Source: Neobacillus soli NBRC 102451
Lineage (GTDB): Bacteria; Bacillota; Bacilli; Bacillales; Cytobacillaceae
Direction: 5' to 3'
NCBI RefSeq assembly: GCF_001591665.1
Contig: NZ_BCVI01000046.1
Coordinates: 1-48,447, forward strand
Length of the DNA stretch: 48,447 bases
Part shown: piece by piece, positions 16,297 to 24,644 of the stretch
Numbering within the stretch: the first letter of the stretch is position 1
Layout of the letters: each line of letters opens with the position of its first letter
Notes under the pieces: model-generated
Told to the model about the DNA's origin: nothing
Databases searched by the model: none
The model's input: the letters and a program-made list of their open reading frames with translations, nothing else
Program-made: the position numbers and the translations under genes

Positions 16297-16385
16297 ACAC
16301 AACATGCAAACTTTAGGGTCCAATTACAAGGATATAAACAATGTTTTTTTTAATAATCTTTCATTAAAACTCCAACTTTAAGAAG

Positions 16386-16481
16386 TTTATTTGCGAAAAA
16401 TAGGGATTTATTTGCGAATCATGACAGTTTATTTGCGAAAATATAGGTTTTATTTGCGAATCGTGACAGTTTATTTGCGAA
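16386..16481. repeat. Array of five TTTATTTGCGAA repeats, exact 21-bp period
   Basis: Perfect copies of TTTATTTGCGAA begin at 16386, 16407, 16428, 16449 and 16470. The spacing is 21 bp each time, which equals two DNA helical turns. Spacers differ, although ATCATGACAG/ATCGTGACAG recurs. It lies 84 bp beyond the stop codon of the ABC permease gene, past that gene's terminator. Confidence 0.9.
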
Positions 16482-16511
16482 TTAACTATTGACCCTCTGG
16501 AGTAATTAAAT

Positions 16512-16550
16512 AAGCAAAAAAATAAACCTATCCACAATGTGAATAGGTTT
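16512..16550 (-). terminator. Terminator of RbsABC-type operon
   Basis: AAACCTATTCAC and GTGGATAGGTTT pair around a 3-nt loop on the minus strand and are followed by ATTTTTTT, 15 nt after the permease stop codon. Confidence 0.9.
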
Positions 16551-16564
16551 CATCCTATAATAAT

Positions 16565-17569
16565 TTATTTTTGCTTGTAATACGTTATCGCCAGCGCAAA
16601 GGCCAGTACTGCCCCTTTGACAATATCCATTGCATAGTAAGGTACAGACATCATCACGAGACCGTTTTGCAAAATTCCGATCAACACTGCCCCGACAAAT
16701 GTTCCAAACGCATTAGCCTTGCCAGCTCCTAGGACAGAAAAGCCAATAAATGCAGCAGCAACTGAATCCATTAAATAAGGCGCACCTGAATTGATTTCTG
16801 AAGTCATGACCCTTGAAGCTAACACAATCCCGCCAATCGCTGCAAATAGAGCCGAAAGCAAATAAGCTGCTACCTTATATTTATTCACAGGAATTCCAGA
16901 AAGTCTCGCCGCTTCTTTATTGCCGCCAATCACATACATATAACGTCCATGCTTTGTGTACGTCAAAAAGATATGCACAAACACAACAGCCACTATCATA
17001 ATAAGGATAATCCATGGCACCTCGCCGATTTTTGCAAAAAATGGACTAATTAGACCATTGGCCATCGAGCCATCAGGCATGACCATGTTTTGCGAAACGG
17101 TTGCCCCTTTTGTATAGGTAAGTGCCGTCCCCTGAATGATAAACATTGTTGCTAACGTCATCAGCATATCGGGGATTCTAAGCTTCACAATCATGAACGA
17201 GTTTAATGCTCCAACCACTAAAGATGCCGCAATTGCGGAAATAATCGCCAACAACGTATTTTGTGAAAACCAAACAAACATTGAAATGACAATTGCGTTA
17301 GAGAGCGATGCCACCGAGCCGACCGAAAGATCGAAGCCATCCACTGACAACGAAATCGTGATGCCAATCGCAATAATCGTCACAATCGAGATTGAGCGTA
17401 AAATATTTACGATGTTACTCCCCTGAATAAATACCGGATTGGCTGCTGCAAATACAATGATAAGGACAAGAATGGTGATAATCGTCCCGTATTTGTATAA
17501 AAATTGAAATAGTTCAAATGCCTTTTTCGCCGGGGCTCCCTGATTCTTCGCTGAAATCTTTGCCTCCAT
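16565..17569 (-). CDS. RbsC-type sugar ABC transporter permease
   Basis: 334 residues from the ATG at 17569 (GCAGG upstream); the frame reaches 17611 but that region lies in the ATPase gene. About nine hydrophobic helices and the BPD_transp_2 signatures are present: NPVFIQGSNIVNILRSISIVTIIAIGIT, SVDGFDLSVGSVASL, and the EAA-like GGNKEAARLSGIPVNKYK loop. It forms the membrane channel with the ATPase and lipoprotein encoded upstream. Relatives import ribose, galactose, autoinducer-2 or nucleosides. S-box control of this operon suggests a sulfur-linked pentose compound instead. Confidence 0.92.
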   Translation of the reverse strand: MEAKISAKNQGAPAKKAFELFQFLYKYGTIITILVLIIVFAAANPVFIQGSNIVNILRSISIVTIIAIGITISLSVDGFDLSVGSVASLSNAIVISMFVWFSQNTLLAIISAIAASLVVGALNSFMIVKLRIPDMLMTLATMFIIQGTALTYTKGATVSQNMVMPDGSMANGLISPFFAKIGEVPWIILIMIVAVVFVHIFLTYTKHGRYMYVIGGNKEAARLSGIPVNKYKVAAYLLSALFAAIGGIVLASRVMTSEINSGAPYLMDSVAAAFIGFSVLGAGKANAFGTFVGAVLIGILQNGLVMMSVPYYAMDIVKGAVLAFALAITYYKQK

Positions 17570-17570
17570 A

Positions 17571-19076
17571 TTACCTGCCCCCTGCTGAATAAAATAATAG
17601 TTCTTCTTCATTCGTGTTCTTTGTTTCTAGTTCTCTCACAGATTCCCCATCATATAAAACATAGACCCGGTCTGTAATCCCGATAATCTCCGAAAGCTCC
17701 GACGAGGCATAGATGATTGCTTTCCCCCGGCTCGCCAATTCAGCAATCAATTCAAAAATATCCTTCTTTGCCCCCACATCGACGCCTTTGGTCGGTTCAT
17801 CAAAGATGTAGATATCCGCTTCAGCAACAAGCCACTTCCCAATGGCTACCTTTTGCTGATTTCCCCCCGATAGATTTTGGACCTTCGTTTCTTCTGAAGG
17901 TGTTTTAATTCCAAGACGGTTAATCAAGTGCTTTGCCGTCTCTTTTTCTCTTTTTCGATCTAAAAAGCTAAACACCTTTGAAAAGCTCCCTAGGTTCGCG
18001 GCTGTCAAATTGGATTCTACTGATTCAAGGACAAGAATCCCTTCCTTGCGCCTTTCCTCTGGAACTAAGGCAATCCCCTTCATAACGGCATCATATGGGC
18101 TCTTTAATGTTATTTTCTTTCCATTAAGAAGGACTTCTCCTCCAGTAAGTTTCTCAGCACCAAATAACGCTTTACACAATTCTGTTTTCCCCGCACCAAC
18201 AAGCCCCGCAATCCCAACGATTTCTCCTGCGTTCACATGTATATGTAAATCTTTAATTTTTTCTTTATCTGAAAGTCCTTTCACTTCAAGGACTGTGTTT
18301 CCAATCGTCGCATTTTTCTCTGGAAACTGCTCTTCTAGCTTTTGCCCAAGCATATGCTCAACCACTTTGTTTTGGGTAATCTCAGCAATGTTTTCTTTGA
18401 CAACAAATTCACCATTTCGCATGATGGTTATTTCGTCACAAACGTCGAAAATTTCCGGCAGACGATGGGAAATAAAGATAATCCCTACATTTTGCTTTTG
18501 TAAATCTCGCACAATCCGAAAAAGTTCGCTCGTTTCGGTATGGCTCAATGGAGCAGTTGGTTCATCTAAAATAAGAAATTTACACTGATTTGAAACAGCT
18601 CTTGCGATTAAAATCATTTGTTTTTCTGCGAGTGACAATTCGCTGACAAGTTTCTTCGTTGAAACCGTAATATTCATCTTCGTCAATATTTGAGCCGCTT
18701 TTAGATGTAGCTCCTTCCATTTCATCCATTGCCTTTTTCCCATGTTATGGACGGTGTCCATCAGCATAATATTTTCTGCTACAGTTAAATACGGGATGAG
18801 GGCCGTATCTACCTCCTGGTAAACAATTTGAATTCCAAAGTCCTGAGCATTTTTCGGGGAACGAATTTTCAGGCTTCTTCCTTCCATCGATATCTCACCG
18901 GTATAGTGGTTATAGGCCCCGGAGAGCACCTTCATTAACGTTGATTTCCCCGCACCATTTGCTCCAATTAATGCATGAATTTTTCCCGTTTCCATTGAAA
19001 AATTGACCTGATTTAATGCTTTTACACCCGGAAATTCAATGGAGATATTTTTCATTTCTAATGTTGAACTCGTCAA
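17571..19076 (-). CDS. RbsA-type sugar ABC transporter ATP-binding protein (double ATPase)
   Basis: 501 residues from the TTG at 19076, which has GGGGGGAG about 6 nt upstream; a TTG six codons earlier has no site. Two ATPase halves are visible: Walker A GANGAGKST (near residue 38) with LSLAEKQMILIARAV and LILDEPT, then a second, degenerate P-loop GLVGAGKTE with LSGGNQQKVAIGKWL and IYIFDEPTKGVDVGAK. This is the standard RbsA/MglA layout. It energises uptake through the permease encoded 1 nt away. A 9-bp hairpin separates it from the binding-protein gene, probably lowering its expression relative to that gene. Confidence 0.93.
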   Translation of the reverse strand: MTSSTLEMKNISIEFPGVKALNQVNFSMETGKIHALIGANGAGKSTLMKVLSGAYNHYTGEISMEGRSLKIRSPKNAQDFGIQIVYQEVDTALIPYLTVAENIMLMDTVHNMGKRQWMKWKELHLKAAQILTKMNITVSTKKLVSELSLAEKQMILIARAVSNQCKFLILDEPTAPLSHTETSELFRIVRDLQKQNVGIIFISHRLPEIFDVCDEITIMRNGEFVVKENIAEITQNKVVEHMLGQKLEEQFPEKNATIGNTVLEVKGLSDKEKIKDLHIHVNAGEIVGIAGLVGAGKTELCKALFGAEKLTGGEVLLNGKKITLKSPYDAVMKGIALVPEERRKEGILVLESVESNLTAANLGSFSKVFSFLDRKREKETAKHLINRLGIKTPSEETKVQNLSGGNQQKVAIGKWLVAEADIYIFDEPTKGVDVGAKKDIFELIAELASRGKAIIYASSELSEIIGITDRVYVLYDGESVRELETKNTNEEELLFYSAGGR

Positions 19077-19099
19077 ATTGCTCCCCCCTATCAAAACGA

Positions 19100-19129
19100 C
19101 ACTCTCTTAATCTTTTGAAAAAGAGAGTG
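19100..19129 (-). terminator. Intra-operon hairpin between binding-protein and ATPase genes
   Basis: CACTCTCTT and AAGAGAGTG form a 9-bp stem around a 12-nt loop. It sits 17 nt after the lipoprotein stop and 24 nt before the ATPase start. No U tract follows, so partial termination or mRNA protection is likely, as in many binding-protein operons. Confidence 0.65.
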
Positions 19130-19145
19130 CCGCGTTACAAGCCGA

Positions 19146-20261
19146 TTATTTCTTATAATGTTTCTTTAACGTTTTTATCCAATCTTCTTCAAATGCCGTG
19201 GACTCCCCCCAGCCCGGAGTGATTTTTGCAAGATTAACCATATTCACTGGATCCTTTGAATCCTGAAGATTTTTTTGCGAAACAAGAGACGCTTCTAAAT
19301 CATAGGTCTTTGGTGTATCTTCACCAGCTAGTTTTTTCGCAAGCAATCTCATGTCGACAGCACCGATTAATTTAGGATCGACCGCGGCTGTATATTTCCA
19401 CGCACTGCCTTTTCTTTGAATTTCCTGAAGATCCGCATTAGATACATCAATACCATAGATTTTCACTTCTTCACGTCCAGCCTCTTTCAAAGCACGGGCG
19501 GCGCCAATAGCAAAGGCATCCCAAGTAGCAAAAATGGCATCTAATTTACCTTTCGGGTATTTATTCAACATCGCGGCTACGGCATTTTGCGTTTGAACGC
19601 TGGTATCTGCAGCGGCAACGCCAAACCGTTCCACTTCTTTTAGCCCAGGATTTTTCGCAAGTACATCTTGATAGACTTTGTTACGGCGAACCATTGGCGG
19701 GAACCCATCAACCCAAAGGTAAGCAATATTGGCCTTACCTCCCGTCTCTTTCACAAGCTGGTCAAGTGCTAACGTTGCTAACGCTTCGTCATCCTGAGAA
19801 GTAAGCGTCACTCCCTCCACATTGGCTAGATTTGGATTGGAATCAAAGGCAACAGCAAATTTTCCCTTTTCAACGATTTTCTTTACATCATTTACAGTGG
19901 CATCATCGTCACCATGGGAAATGATAAATCCATCATAGTTTTGATCTAGAGCCTGATTGATGGCATCATGAAATTTCGCCGTGTCTCCATTTGCAGTAAA
20001 CACATCTACTTTTACCCCTAATGCTTCACCTTCTTCTTTTGCACCTGCTAGGAATTGAGCGGTATGATCATCCCCGCCAATTTTACGAATGACCTTGATT
20101 TTTAACTGGTCACCTTTCGCAAATTGTTCCGGTACTCCTTCAAGGGAAACCTTTTTATTACCGCTTGCTTGTTTCGTTTCTCCCCCGGATGCACAGCCTG
20201 ATAGTAAAAGTGTTGCCGCTAATGCTGATATGAGTGTGCTTTTAAAGATATTTCTTTTCAT
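19146..20261 (-). CDS. Substrate-binding lipoprotein of S-box-controlled sugar-type ABC importer
   Basis: 371 residues. A lipoprotein signal peptide ends in the lipobox LLSGCASGG (Cys near residue 23). The mature part is a periplasmic-binding type 1 fold of the RbsB/LsrB class: KIKVIRKIGGDDHTAQFLAGAKEEGEALG, then INQALDQNYDGFIISHGDDD and KIYGIDVSNADLQEIQ. It captures the ligand outside the membrane for the RbsC/RbsA-type partners. Its leader contains a SAM-I riboswitch and terminator, so synthesis should rise when S-adenosylmethionine is low. That argues for a ligand such as methylthioribose or another sulfur-salvage nucleoside or pentose; this is inference. Confidence 0.9.
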   Translation of the reverse strand: MKRNIFKSTLISALAATLLLSGCASGGETKQASGNKKVSLEGVPEQFAKGDQLKIKVIRKIGGDDHTAQFLAGAKEEGEALGVKVDVFTANGDTAKFHDAINQALDQNYDGFIISHGDDDATVNDVKKIVEKGKFAVAFDSNPNLANVEGVTLTSQDDEALATLALDQLVKETGGKANIAYLWVDGFPPMVRRNKVYQDVLAKNPGLKEVERFGVAAADTSVQTQNAVAAMLNKYPKGKLDAIFATWDAFAIGAARALKEAGREEVKIYGIDVSNADLQEIQRKGSAWKYTAAVDPKLIGAVDMRLLAKKLAGEDTPKTYDLEASLVSQKNLQDSKDPVNMVNLAKITPGWGESTAFEEDWIKTLKKHYKK

Positions 20262-20329
20262 TTTTGACGCTCCCCCTTTTGATTCTTACCAATTCATGTT
20301 ATTCCCATCGGAAAGGTTCTTTTTTATGT

Positions 20330-20363
20330 AAAATAAAAAACCTCTCCAGAAAAGAGAGGTTTC
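20330..20363 (-). terminator. SAM riboswitch expression-platform terminator
   Basis: On the minus strand GAAACCTCTC-TTTTCT-GGAGAGGTTTTTT forms a strong stem with a U tract. It lies between the aptamer and the lipoprotein gene. The AAGAGAGGAG strand shared with P1 can compete with it, as in S-box leaders that terminate when SAM is bound. Confidence 0.92.
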
Positions 20364-20385
20364 ATCACAAATAGAAGGATTACTC

Positions 20386-20498
20386 CTCTCTTATCTTTCA
20401 AAACAAATACTTGTTTTGCAGGATTTAGCACCAATTCCTTGTCGGAACGGTTGCTGGGCGTCATCGGGCCAGTCCCTCTGCCACTCTTGATAAGAGAA
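20386..20498 (-). promoter_or_regulatory. SAM-I riboswitch (S box)
   Basis: The minus strand shows the canonical S-box core: P1 TTCTCTTATC pairing with GATAAGAGAG, then AAGAGTGGCAGAGGGA, CTGGCCCGATGA, CGCCCAGCAACC and GGTGCTAAATCCTGC. These correspond to the conserved P2 kink-turn region, the pseudoknot strand and the P3/P4 elements. S-boxes repress sulfur and methionine genes in Bacillales when SAM is abundant. A sigma-A promoter precedes it and a terminator follows. The regulated unit is the RbsABC-type importer. Confidence 0.96.
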
Positions 20499-20526
20499 CA
20501 TATTATTCATTTAAAGTATTAAACTT

Positions 20527-20555
20527 AATTTAAACTTCCATTAACAAGTTGTCAA
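20527..20555 (-). promoter_or_regulatory. Sigma-A promoter of S-box importer operon
   Basis: TTGACA, 17-nt spacer, TAAATT on the minus strand, ending about 28 nt before the riboswitch P1 stem. The -35 is a perfect consensus and the -10 matches four of six positions. Confidence 0.8.
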
Positions 20556-20718
20556 TAGTGTTTCGAATATTATTAATAAATATTTTATTCTCTACCTGCA
20601 AAACCCTGGAAAGATAAAAAAATGTAATTAAAAGGATTTGACTTTATTAACTTATGAATTTTCGGTATGATAATATTTAGTAATACGAAATAAGTTATAG
20701 AAAGAAGTGTAATTTACC

Positions 20719-21933
20719 GTGAATCAGCAGGAAAGTGCAAAACGTAATTTACTGATTATGTGGTTTGCCAACTTCTTTGTTGCCGGGAGTATGACGATGG
20801 TTATGCCGTTTATTTCGTTATACATTGAGACGTTTGGGGACTTTTCTGAAAAATATGTCCAGCATTGGTCTGGATTAACGTTTGCAATTACGTTTGTTTC
20901 CGCCTTCCTTTTCTCGCCTATCTGGGGCAGAATTGGCGATCGCTATGGAAGGAAGAAAATTCTCATCTTTTCAGGATTAGGGATGGCCTTCTCCATTTTT
21001 CTAATGGGCTTTGTCCATTCCGTCTGGCAACTATTGTTGCTGCGCTTTTTCATGGGATTCTTCTCAGGCTTTATCCCAATGTCACAAGCTTTTATCTCTA
21101 CACAAACCCCAAAGCAGATTGCCGGCCGTGTCCTTGGCACATTGCAAACAGGCAGTATTACAGGTTCATTGCTTGGGCCAATGTTAGGCGGAATATTAGC
21201 AGATTCGCTTGGTTATTCCACCACCTTTAAGTGGACAGCTATTTCCATATTCATTTCAGCCCTGCTTGTCATCGCCACGAAGGAATTTGTGATTGAAGTT
21301 AAAAAAGGCACAAAAACACATTATTCAAGCAAAGAAGTGCTTAATCATATCATTCGTAATCCCGTATTATTAACCGTTCTCCTAATCTCTGCTCTTGTCC
21401 AAATTGCTCATTTTAGTATCCAACCGATTTTGTCTTTATTTGTTAGTAACCTACACGGACCCATAAATGTCGCTTTTTATTCAGGCATTGCTTTTTCCGC
21501 AGCCGGACTTGGGAATTTGATGATGTCAAGGAATTGGGGAAAAATTGCTGATAAATACGGCTATATCAAAATATTAGTCGTCCTTCTTTTCTTTGCAGGC
21601 ATTGTTTACCTCCCCGGGGCAGCCGTTACAAATTTCTGGCAGCTGGTCATCATCCGTTTCGCGCTCGGTGTCACAATTGGGGGGATTATTCCTGTCCGAA
21701 TTGCCTATATCCGTCAAGAAGCACCGATTGCGATGCAGGGCGAGGTACTGGGCTACAATACAAGTTTACGGTTCCTTGGGAATATTATCGGTCCGATGTT
21801 GGGCGGATTCATTTCCGGTTACTACGGTTTTTCCGCTGTTTTTATCAGCACAAGTGCCCTTCTCATCATAAGCGGGATCATCTTGTTTGTTTCAATGCAC
21901 CGGCATCCCAAGCTGGTAAAAAAAACGGCCTAA
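20719..21933 (+). CDS. MFS multidrug efflux transporter, DHA1 (MdtG/YitG-like)
   Basis: 404 residues starting at GTG 20719 with a weak GAAAG site; no better start is near. Twelve hydrophobic helices are visible. Motif A is clear in SPIWGRIGDRYGRKKILIFSGLGMAFS after helix 2, and a second copy, NWGKIADKYGYIKILVVLLF, opens the second half. LGPMLGGILADSLGY marks helix 5. The DHA1 drug-efflux family best explains it, although substrates cannot be read from sequence. It is divergent from the S-box operon and ends in its own terminator. Confidence 0.9.
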   Translation: MNQQESAKRNLLIMWFANFFVAGSMTMVMPFISLYIETFGDFSEKYVQHWSGLTFAITFVSAFLFSPIWGRIGDRYGRKKILIFSGLGMAFSIFLMGFVHSVWQLLLLRFFMGFFSGFIPMSQAFISTQTPKQIAGRVLGTLQTGSITGSLLGPMLGGILADSLGYSTTFKWTAISIFISALLVIATKEFVIEVKKGTKTHYSSKEVLNHIIRNPVLLTVLLISALVQIAHFSIQPILSLFVSNLHGPINVAFYSGIAFSAAGLGNLMMSRNWGKIADKYGYIKILVVLLFFAGIVYLPGAAVTNFWQLVIIRFALGVTIGGIIPVRIAYIRQEAPIAMQGEVLGYNTSLRFLGNIIGPMLGGFISGYYGFSAVFISTSALLIISGIILFVSMHRHPKLVKKTA

Positions 21934-21978
21934 CAGCATCGCCAATATGCAATAAGCTATTCTTGGATGAGTATGAAC

Positions 21979-22021
21979 AAGAACAGGGCAGCTAATTTCA
22001 GATACGCCCTGTTCTTTTTTT
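21979..22021 (+). terminator. Terminator of MFS gene
   Basis: AAGAACAGGGC and GCCCTGTTCTT form an 11-bp stem with a 16-nt loop, followed by T7. Confidence 0.92.
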
Positions 22022-22071
22022 ATCGACAAATTCCCGGGGAAATACCAACAATATTAGCGGGATATCGACAA
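22021..22071. repeat. Degenerate three-copy TATCGACAA array, ~21-bp period
   Basis: TATCGACAA at 22021, TACCAACAA at 22043 and TATCGACAA at 22063 give spacings of 22 and 20. It lies 35 bp beyond the stop codon of the downstream ABC permease gene on the minus strand, like the other 21-bp arrays. Only three copies are seen, so support is weaker. Confidence 0.4.
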
Positions 22072-22105
22072 CTATTATGAATATTCAAAAAATACCTACT
22101 GATTT

Positions 22106-23743
22106 TCATGAAAAATTCCACACCGTCCTATTGGCCAGTTTCCATGCAAAAATAGTGCCAATAATGAGCAGGATAAAGTAAATCACCACACCAAATGGAA
22201 TAAAGGTAGCGGCAAGATGGATACCCGCAAAAACAACCATCAGCAGTAATGCAAGGATAATTTTTAATCCCCCGCTCTGCTGGGCATCCTCAAATGATTC
22301 GGAAAATGGCAGTGTTCCCTTAAGATAATTCGAACAAATTACTGTGTATAAAATAGCGGTCACAAACATGACCAATAAATCGTCGATGATTTTCATTCCG
22401 AATATCCCGATAAAAATTGCACTTAAGATAATATAAACAGGTAAAAAAAGGTTGACAATAAACACCTTTAACGCGGCACTATATAATGGTGCTAGGCTTT
22501 GTATAGGTGCGGTTTTATAAATCCATGCCCCTTTATATTTGCCTGAGTATTTCAGCATTGTCACTGCATTCGGAATCATCAAATTACACATGTAAATCGC
22601 TAAATACCATTTACTCGACACCAAATGAGCAAAGGAATTCATTTGAATTTCATTAAACATAAAAACAAAAGGTAAAATGAGTGACATTCCTAATGATGGA
22701 TACACCTTCAAACGGAATTCCCTTTCGTTTCGCATCATGTTATCGGCAAAGCGAAAAAATACCTTTTCCTCGTTACTTCTACAAATAATATTGATTAGCC
22801 CGTTTTTCCATTGACGCTCCTTCCGTTTTCCAGCCCCGCTATTATTGGTTAGTTTTTGCAGGTTTCTTTCAAAAGCAGGCATCATCCGGCTATAAATCAC
22901 AATGGCAATAATCGGTACGAGCAAGGCCAAAAGTGAAAACCCGATAAGATAAACGTTTGAATGGTGTGATAGGAACAACTCAAAGGGCGCGCCGAACCAA
23001 ATTGGTGGTATAAAGAATTGCCACCAACTCGGTGAAAAGGAAATTTTCATATCGACGATACTAAAGGCCCTTGCCAAAACCTGATATCCAATCGCTATCG
23101 AAACGGATAAGCCGATTTGAACATAATTGATAATATCCTTTAGTTTTTCACCATCAAAGAAGCGCAAAATAAAATAGTAGATAATCGCCGTTAAAACGAC
23201 AATAAATAGGTTGACTAAAATTAGCCCAATCAAGGAAAGAAGTAAGAATAAAATCCCATGTCTAAATGCTCCAATCACTACCGGTGCTACCGTGAGTGCA
23301 CCGGTCAGAAAGAACAAGTAAATACAAATATGAACCGTTTTGGCGGCATTAAGTGTCTTTTTTTCGACTGGTTTTGTCAGTAGAATTCCCTTATCCCTGA
23401 CATCAAGAAGCACATTGGAAAAGTCAGAGATCATTGATGTCATCACTAAAAACATCACGATACCATAAAAGATACTCATTTGATAAAGATAGTTCTCTCC
23501 AAAAATCACCAAAGGAATGAGCATGACGCTTAATAATACGTACATCCCTAACGACTTGATAAAGCCATTTTCTTCTGGCTTTTTCTTCTTTTTTGCATTT
23601 TGATTAAAGATGGTCGGGGTCCTCCGCCCATCCATTGTTAATTTGACCGTCAATATTCTTCTCATGACGGGATAATTGATGCCGAAGCACTCAAAAAGGC
23701 CGCGAAACAGATCTAGGAATCTCAGCGTTTGAAAGTTTTTCAT
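22106..23743 (-). CDS. ABC exporter permease, large multi-helix protein
   Basis: 545 residues with about 12-14 hydrophobic helices and a cytoplasmic loop near residues 290-325 (KLTNNSGAGKRKERQWKNG). A long N-terminal segment precedes the first helix, with the lysine run NAKKKKKPEENG at about residue 50. It begins 3 nt after the ATPase gene, with GAGGG upstream of the ATG. It resembles the large Bacillus ABC-2 exporter permeases such as YthQ, but I do not assign the name. The function is export of an unknown substrate. Confidence 0.8.
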   Translation of the reverse strand: MKNFQTLRFLDLFRGLFECFGINYPVMRRILTVKLTMDGRRTPTIFNQNAKKKKKPEENGFIKSLGMYVLLSVMLIPLVIFGENYLYQMSIFYGIVMFLVMTSMISDFSNVLLDVRDKGILLTKPVEKKTLNAAKTVHICIYLFFLTGALTVAPVVIGAFRHGILFLLLSLIGLILVNLFIVVLTAIIYYFILRFFDGEKLKDIINYVQIGLSVSIAIGYQVLARAFSIVDMKISFSPSWWQFFIPPIWFGAPFELFLSHHSNVYLIGFSLLALLVPIIAIVIYSRMMPAFERNLQKLTNNSGAGKRKERQWKNGLINIICRSNEEKVFFRFADNMMRNEREFRLKVYPSLGMSLILPFVFMFNEIQMNSFAHLVSSKWYLAIYMCNLMIPNAVTMLKYSGKYKGAWIYKTAPIQSLAPLYSAALKVFIVNLFLPVYIILSAIFIGIFGMKIIDDLLVMFVTAILYTVICSNYLKGTLPFSESFEDAQQSGGLKIILALLLMVVFAGIHLAATFIPFGVVIYFILLIIGTIFAWKLANRTVWNFS

Positions 23744-23746
23744 CGC

Positions 23747-24544
23747 TCAACCCTCTTCGACGATGGACACGAATTCCTCTGCCAAGCCCTTATATTCATT
23801 AAAACCTGTCAGTTGATTAAAAATCTGCTCCAGTGTCCCTTCTTTATTTTGCTCCTTCAACTCATTAAAACTGCCATCTGCGACAATTTTTCCATCATTA
23901 ATAAGAATAATCCGGTTACTAATTTTCTCGACCACATCCATAATGTGTGACGAATAAAAAATCGTTTTCCCTTGTGCCGCCAGAATCGCTAATATCTCCT
24001 TAAAGACCATCACACTATTGGCATCCAAACCGCTTAACGGCTCATCTAAAAATAATAGGTCCGGGTTATGCAGCAAGCTTGAGATAATTAGTACTTTTTG
24101 GCGCATTCCTTTCGAGTAGGATGCAATTCTAGCGTGGTAAACCTCTTCCAAGCCAAATACCTTCATCAACCTTTGCGCCTTTTCATCCGTCCTCTTAATG
24201 TCCATTCCATATAATTCTCCAACAAAGGTTAAGTATTCACAGGCAGTGAGATTATCATAGAGTTCAGCAATTTCCGGTACATAGCCAATCCTTCTCTTAT
24301 AATCGATATTCTTCTCGGTCACTTCTTCGCCAAAAACCTCAACCTTACCATAATAATCACCTTCAAGCCCAAGCAAAATCTTAATCGTCGTACTTTTACC
24401 GGCGCCATTCGGTCCAATATAGCCGATAATTTGCCCACGATAGACTGTTAAATCAATACCCTTGAGGACGTTTTTCATACCATAGTGCTTTTCTAAATCC
24501 TTAATGCGCAATACAACTTCTTCATTTGATTCAATGATGGTCAC
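23747..24544 (-). CDS. ABC transporter ATP-binding protein
   Basis: 265 residues. Walker A GPNGAGKST (near residue 45), Q-loop region GYVPEIAELYDNLTACEYL, signature SYSKGMRQKVLIISSLL, Walker B DLLFLDEPLSGLDANS and the H-loop YSSHIMDVVEK are all present. This is the DrrA/CcmA-like exporter class. The first codon is uncertain: the GTG at 24544 sits on the AGAAGG site itself, and no better in-frame start is visible, so an unusual start is possible. It pairs with the permease gene 3 nt downstream. Confidence 0.9.
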   Translation of the reverse strand: MTIIESNEEVVLRIKDLEKHYGMKNVLKGIDLTVYRGQIIGYIGPNGAGKSTTIKILLGLEGDYYGKVEVFGEEVTEKNIDYKRRIGYVPEIAELYDNLTACEYLTFVGELYGMDIKRTDEKAQRLMKVFGLEEVYHARIASYSKGMRQKVLIISSLLHNPDLLFLDEPLSGLDANSVMVFKEILAILAAQGKTIFYSSHIMDVVEKISNRIILINDGKIVADGSFNELKEQNKEGTLEQIFNQLTGFNEYKGLAEEFVSIVEEG

Positions 24545-24644
24545 CTTCTATCACAATTAGTAATTTTATATTAACATATTCTTCCTATATTTCTATTAAA
24601 AGTATGGCTGACGAATGTGGTTTCCCCTAAAGCCAGTCATTCTT

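Noticed and set aside
16202..16481. CRISPR array
   Set aside because: The repeat is only 12-13 bp and the spacing 8-9 nt, far below CRISPR sizes, and no cas gene is present.
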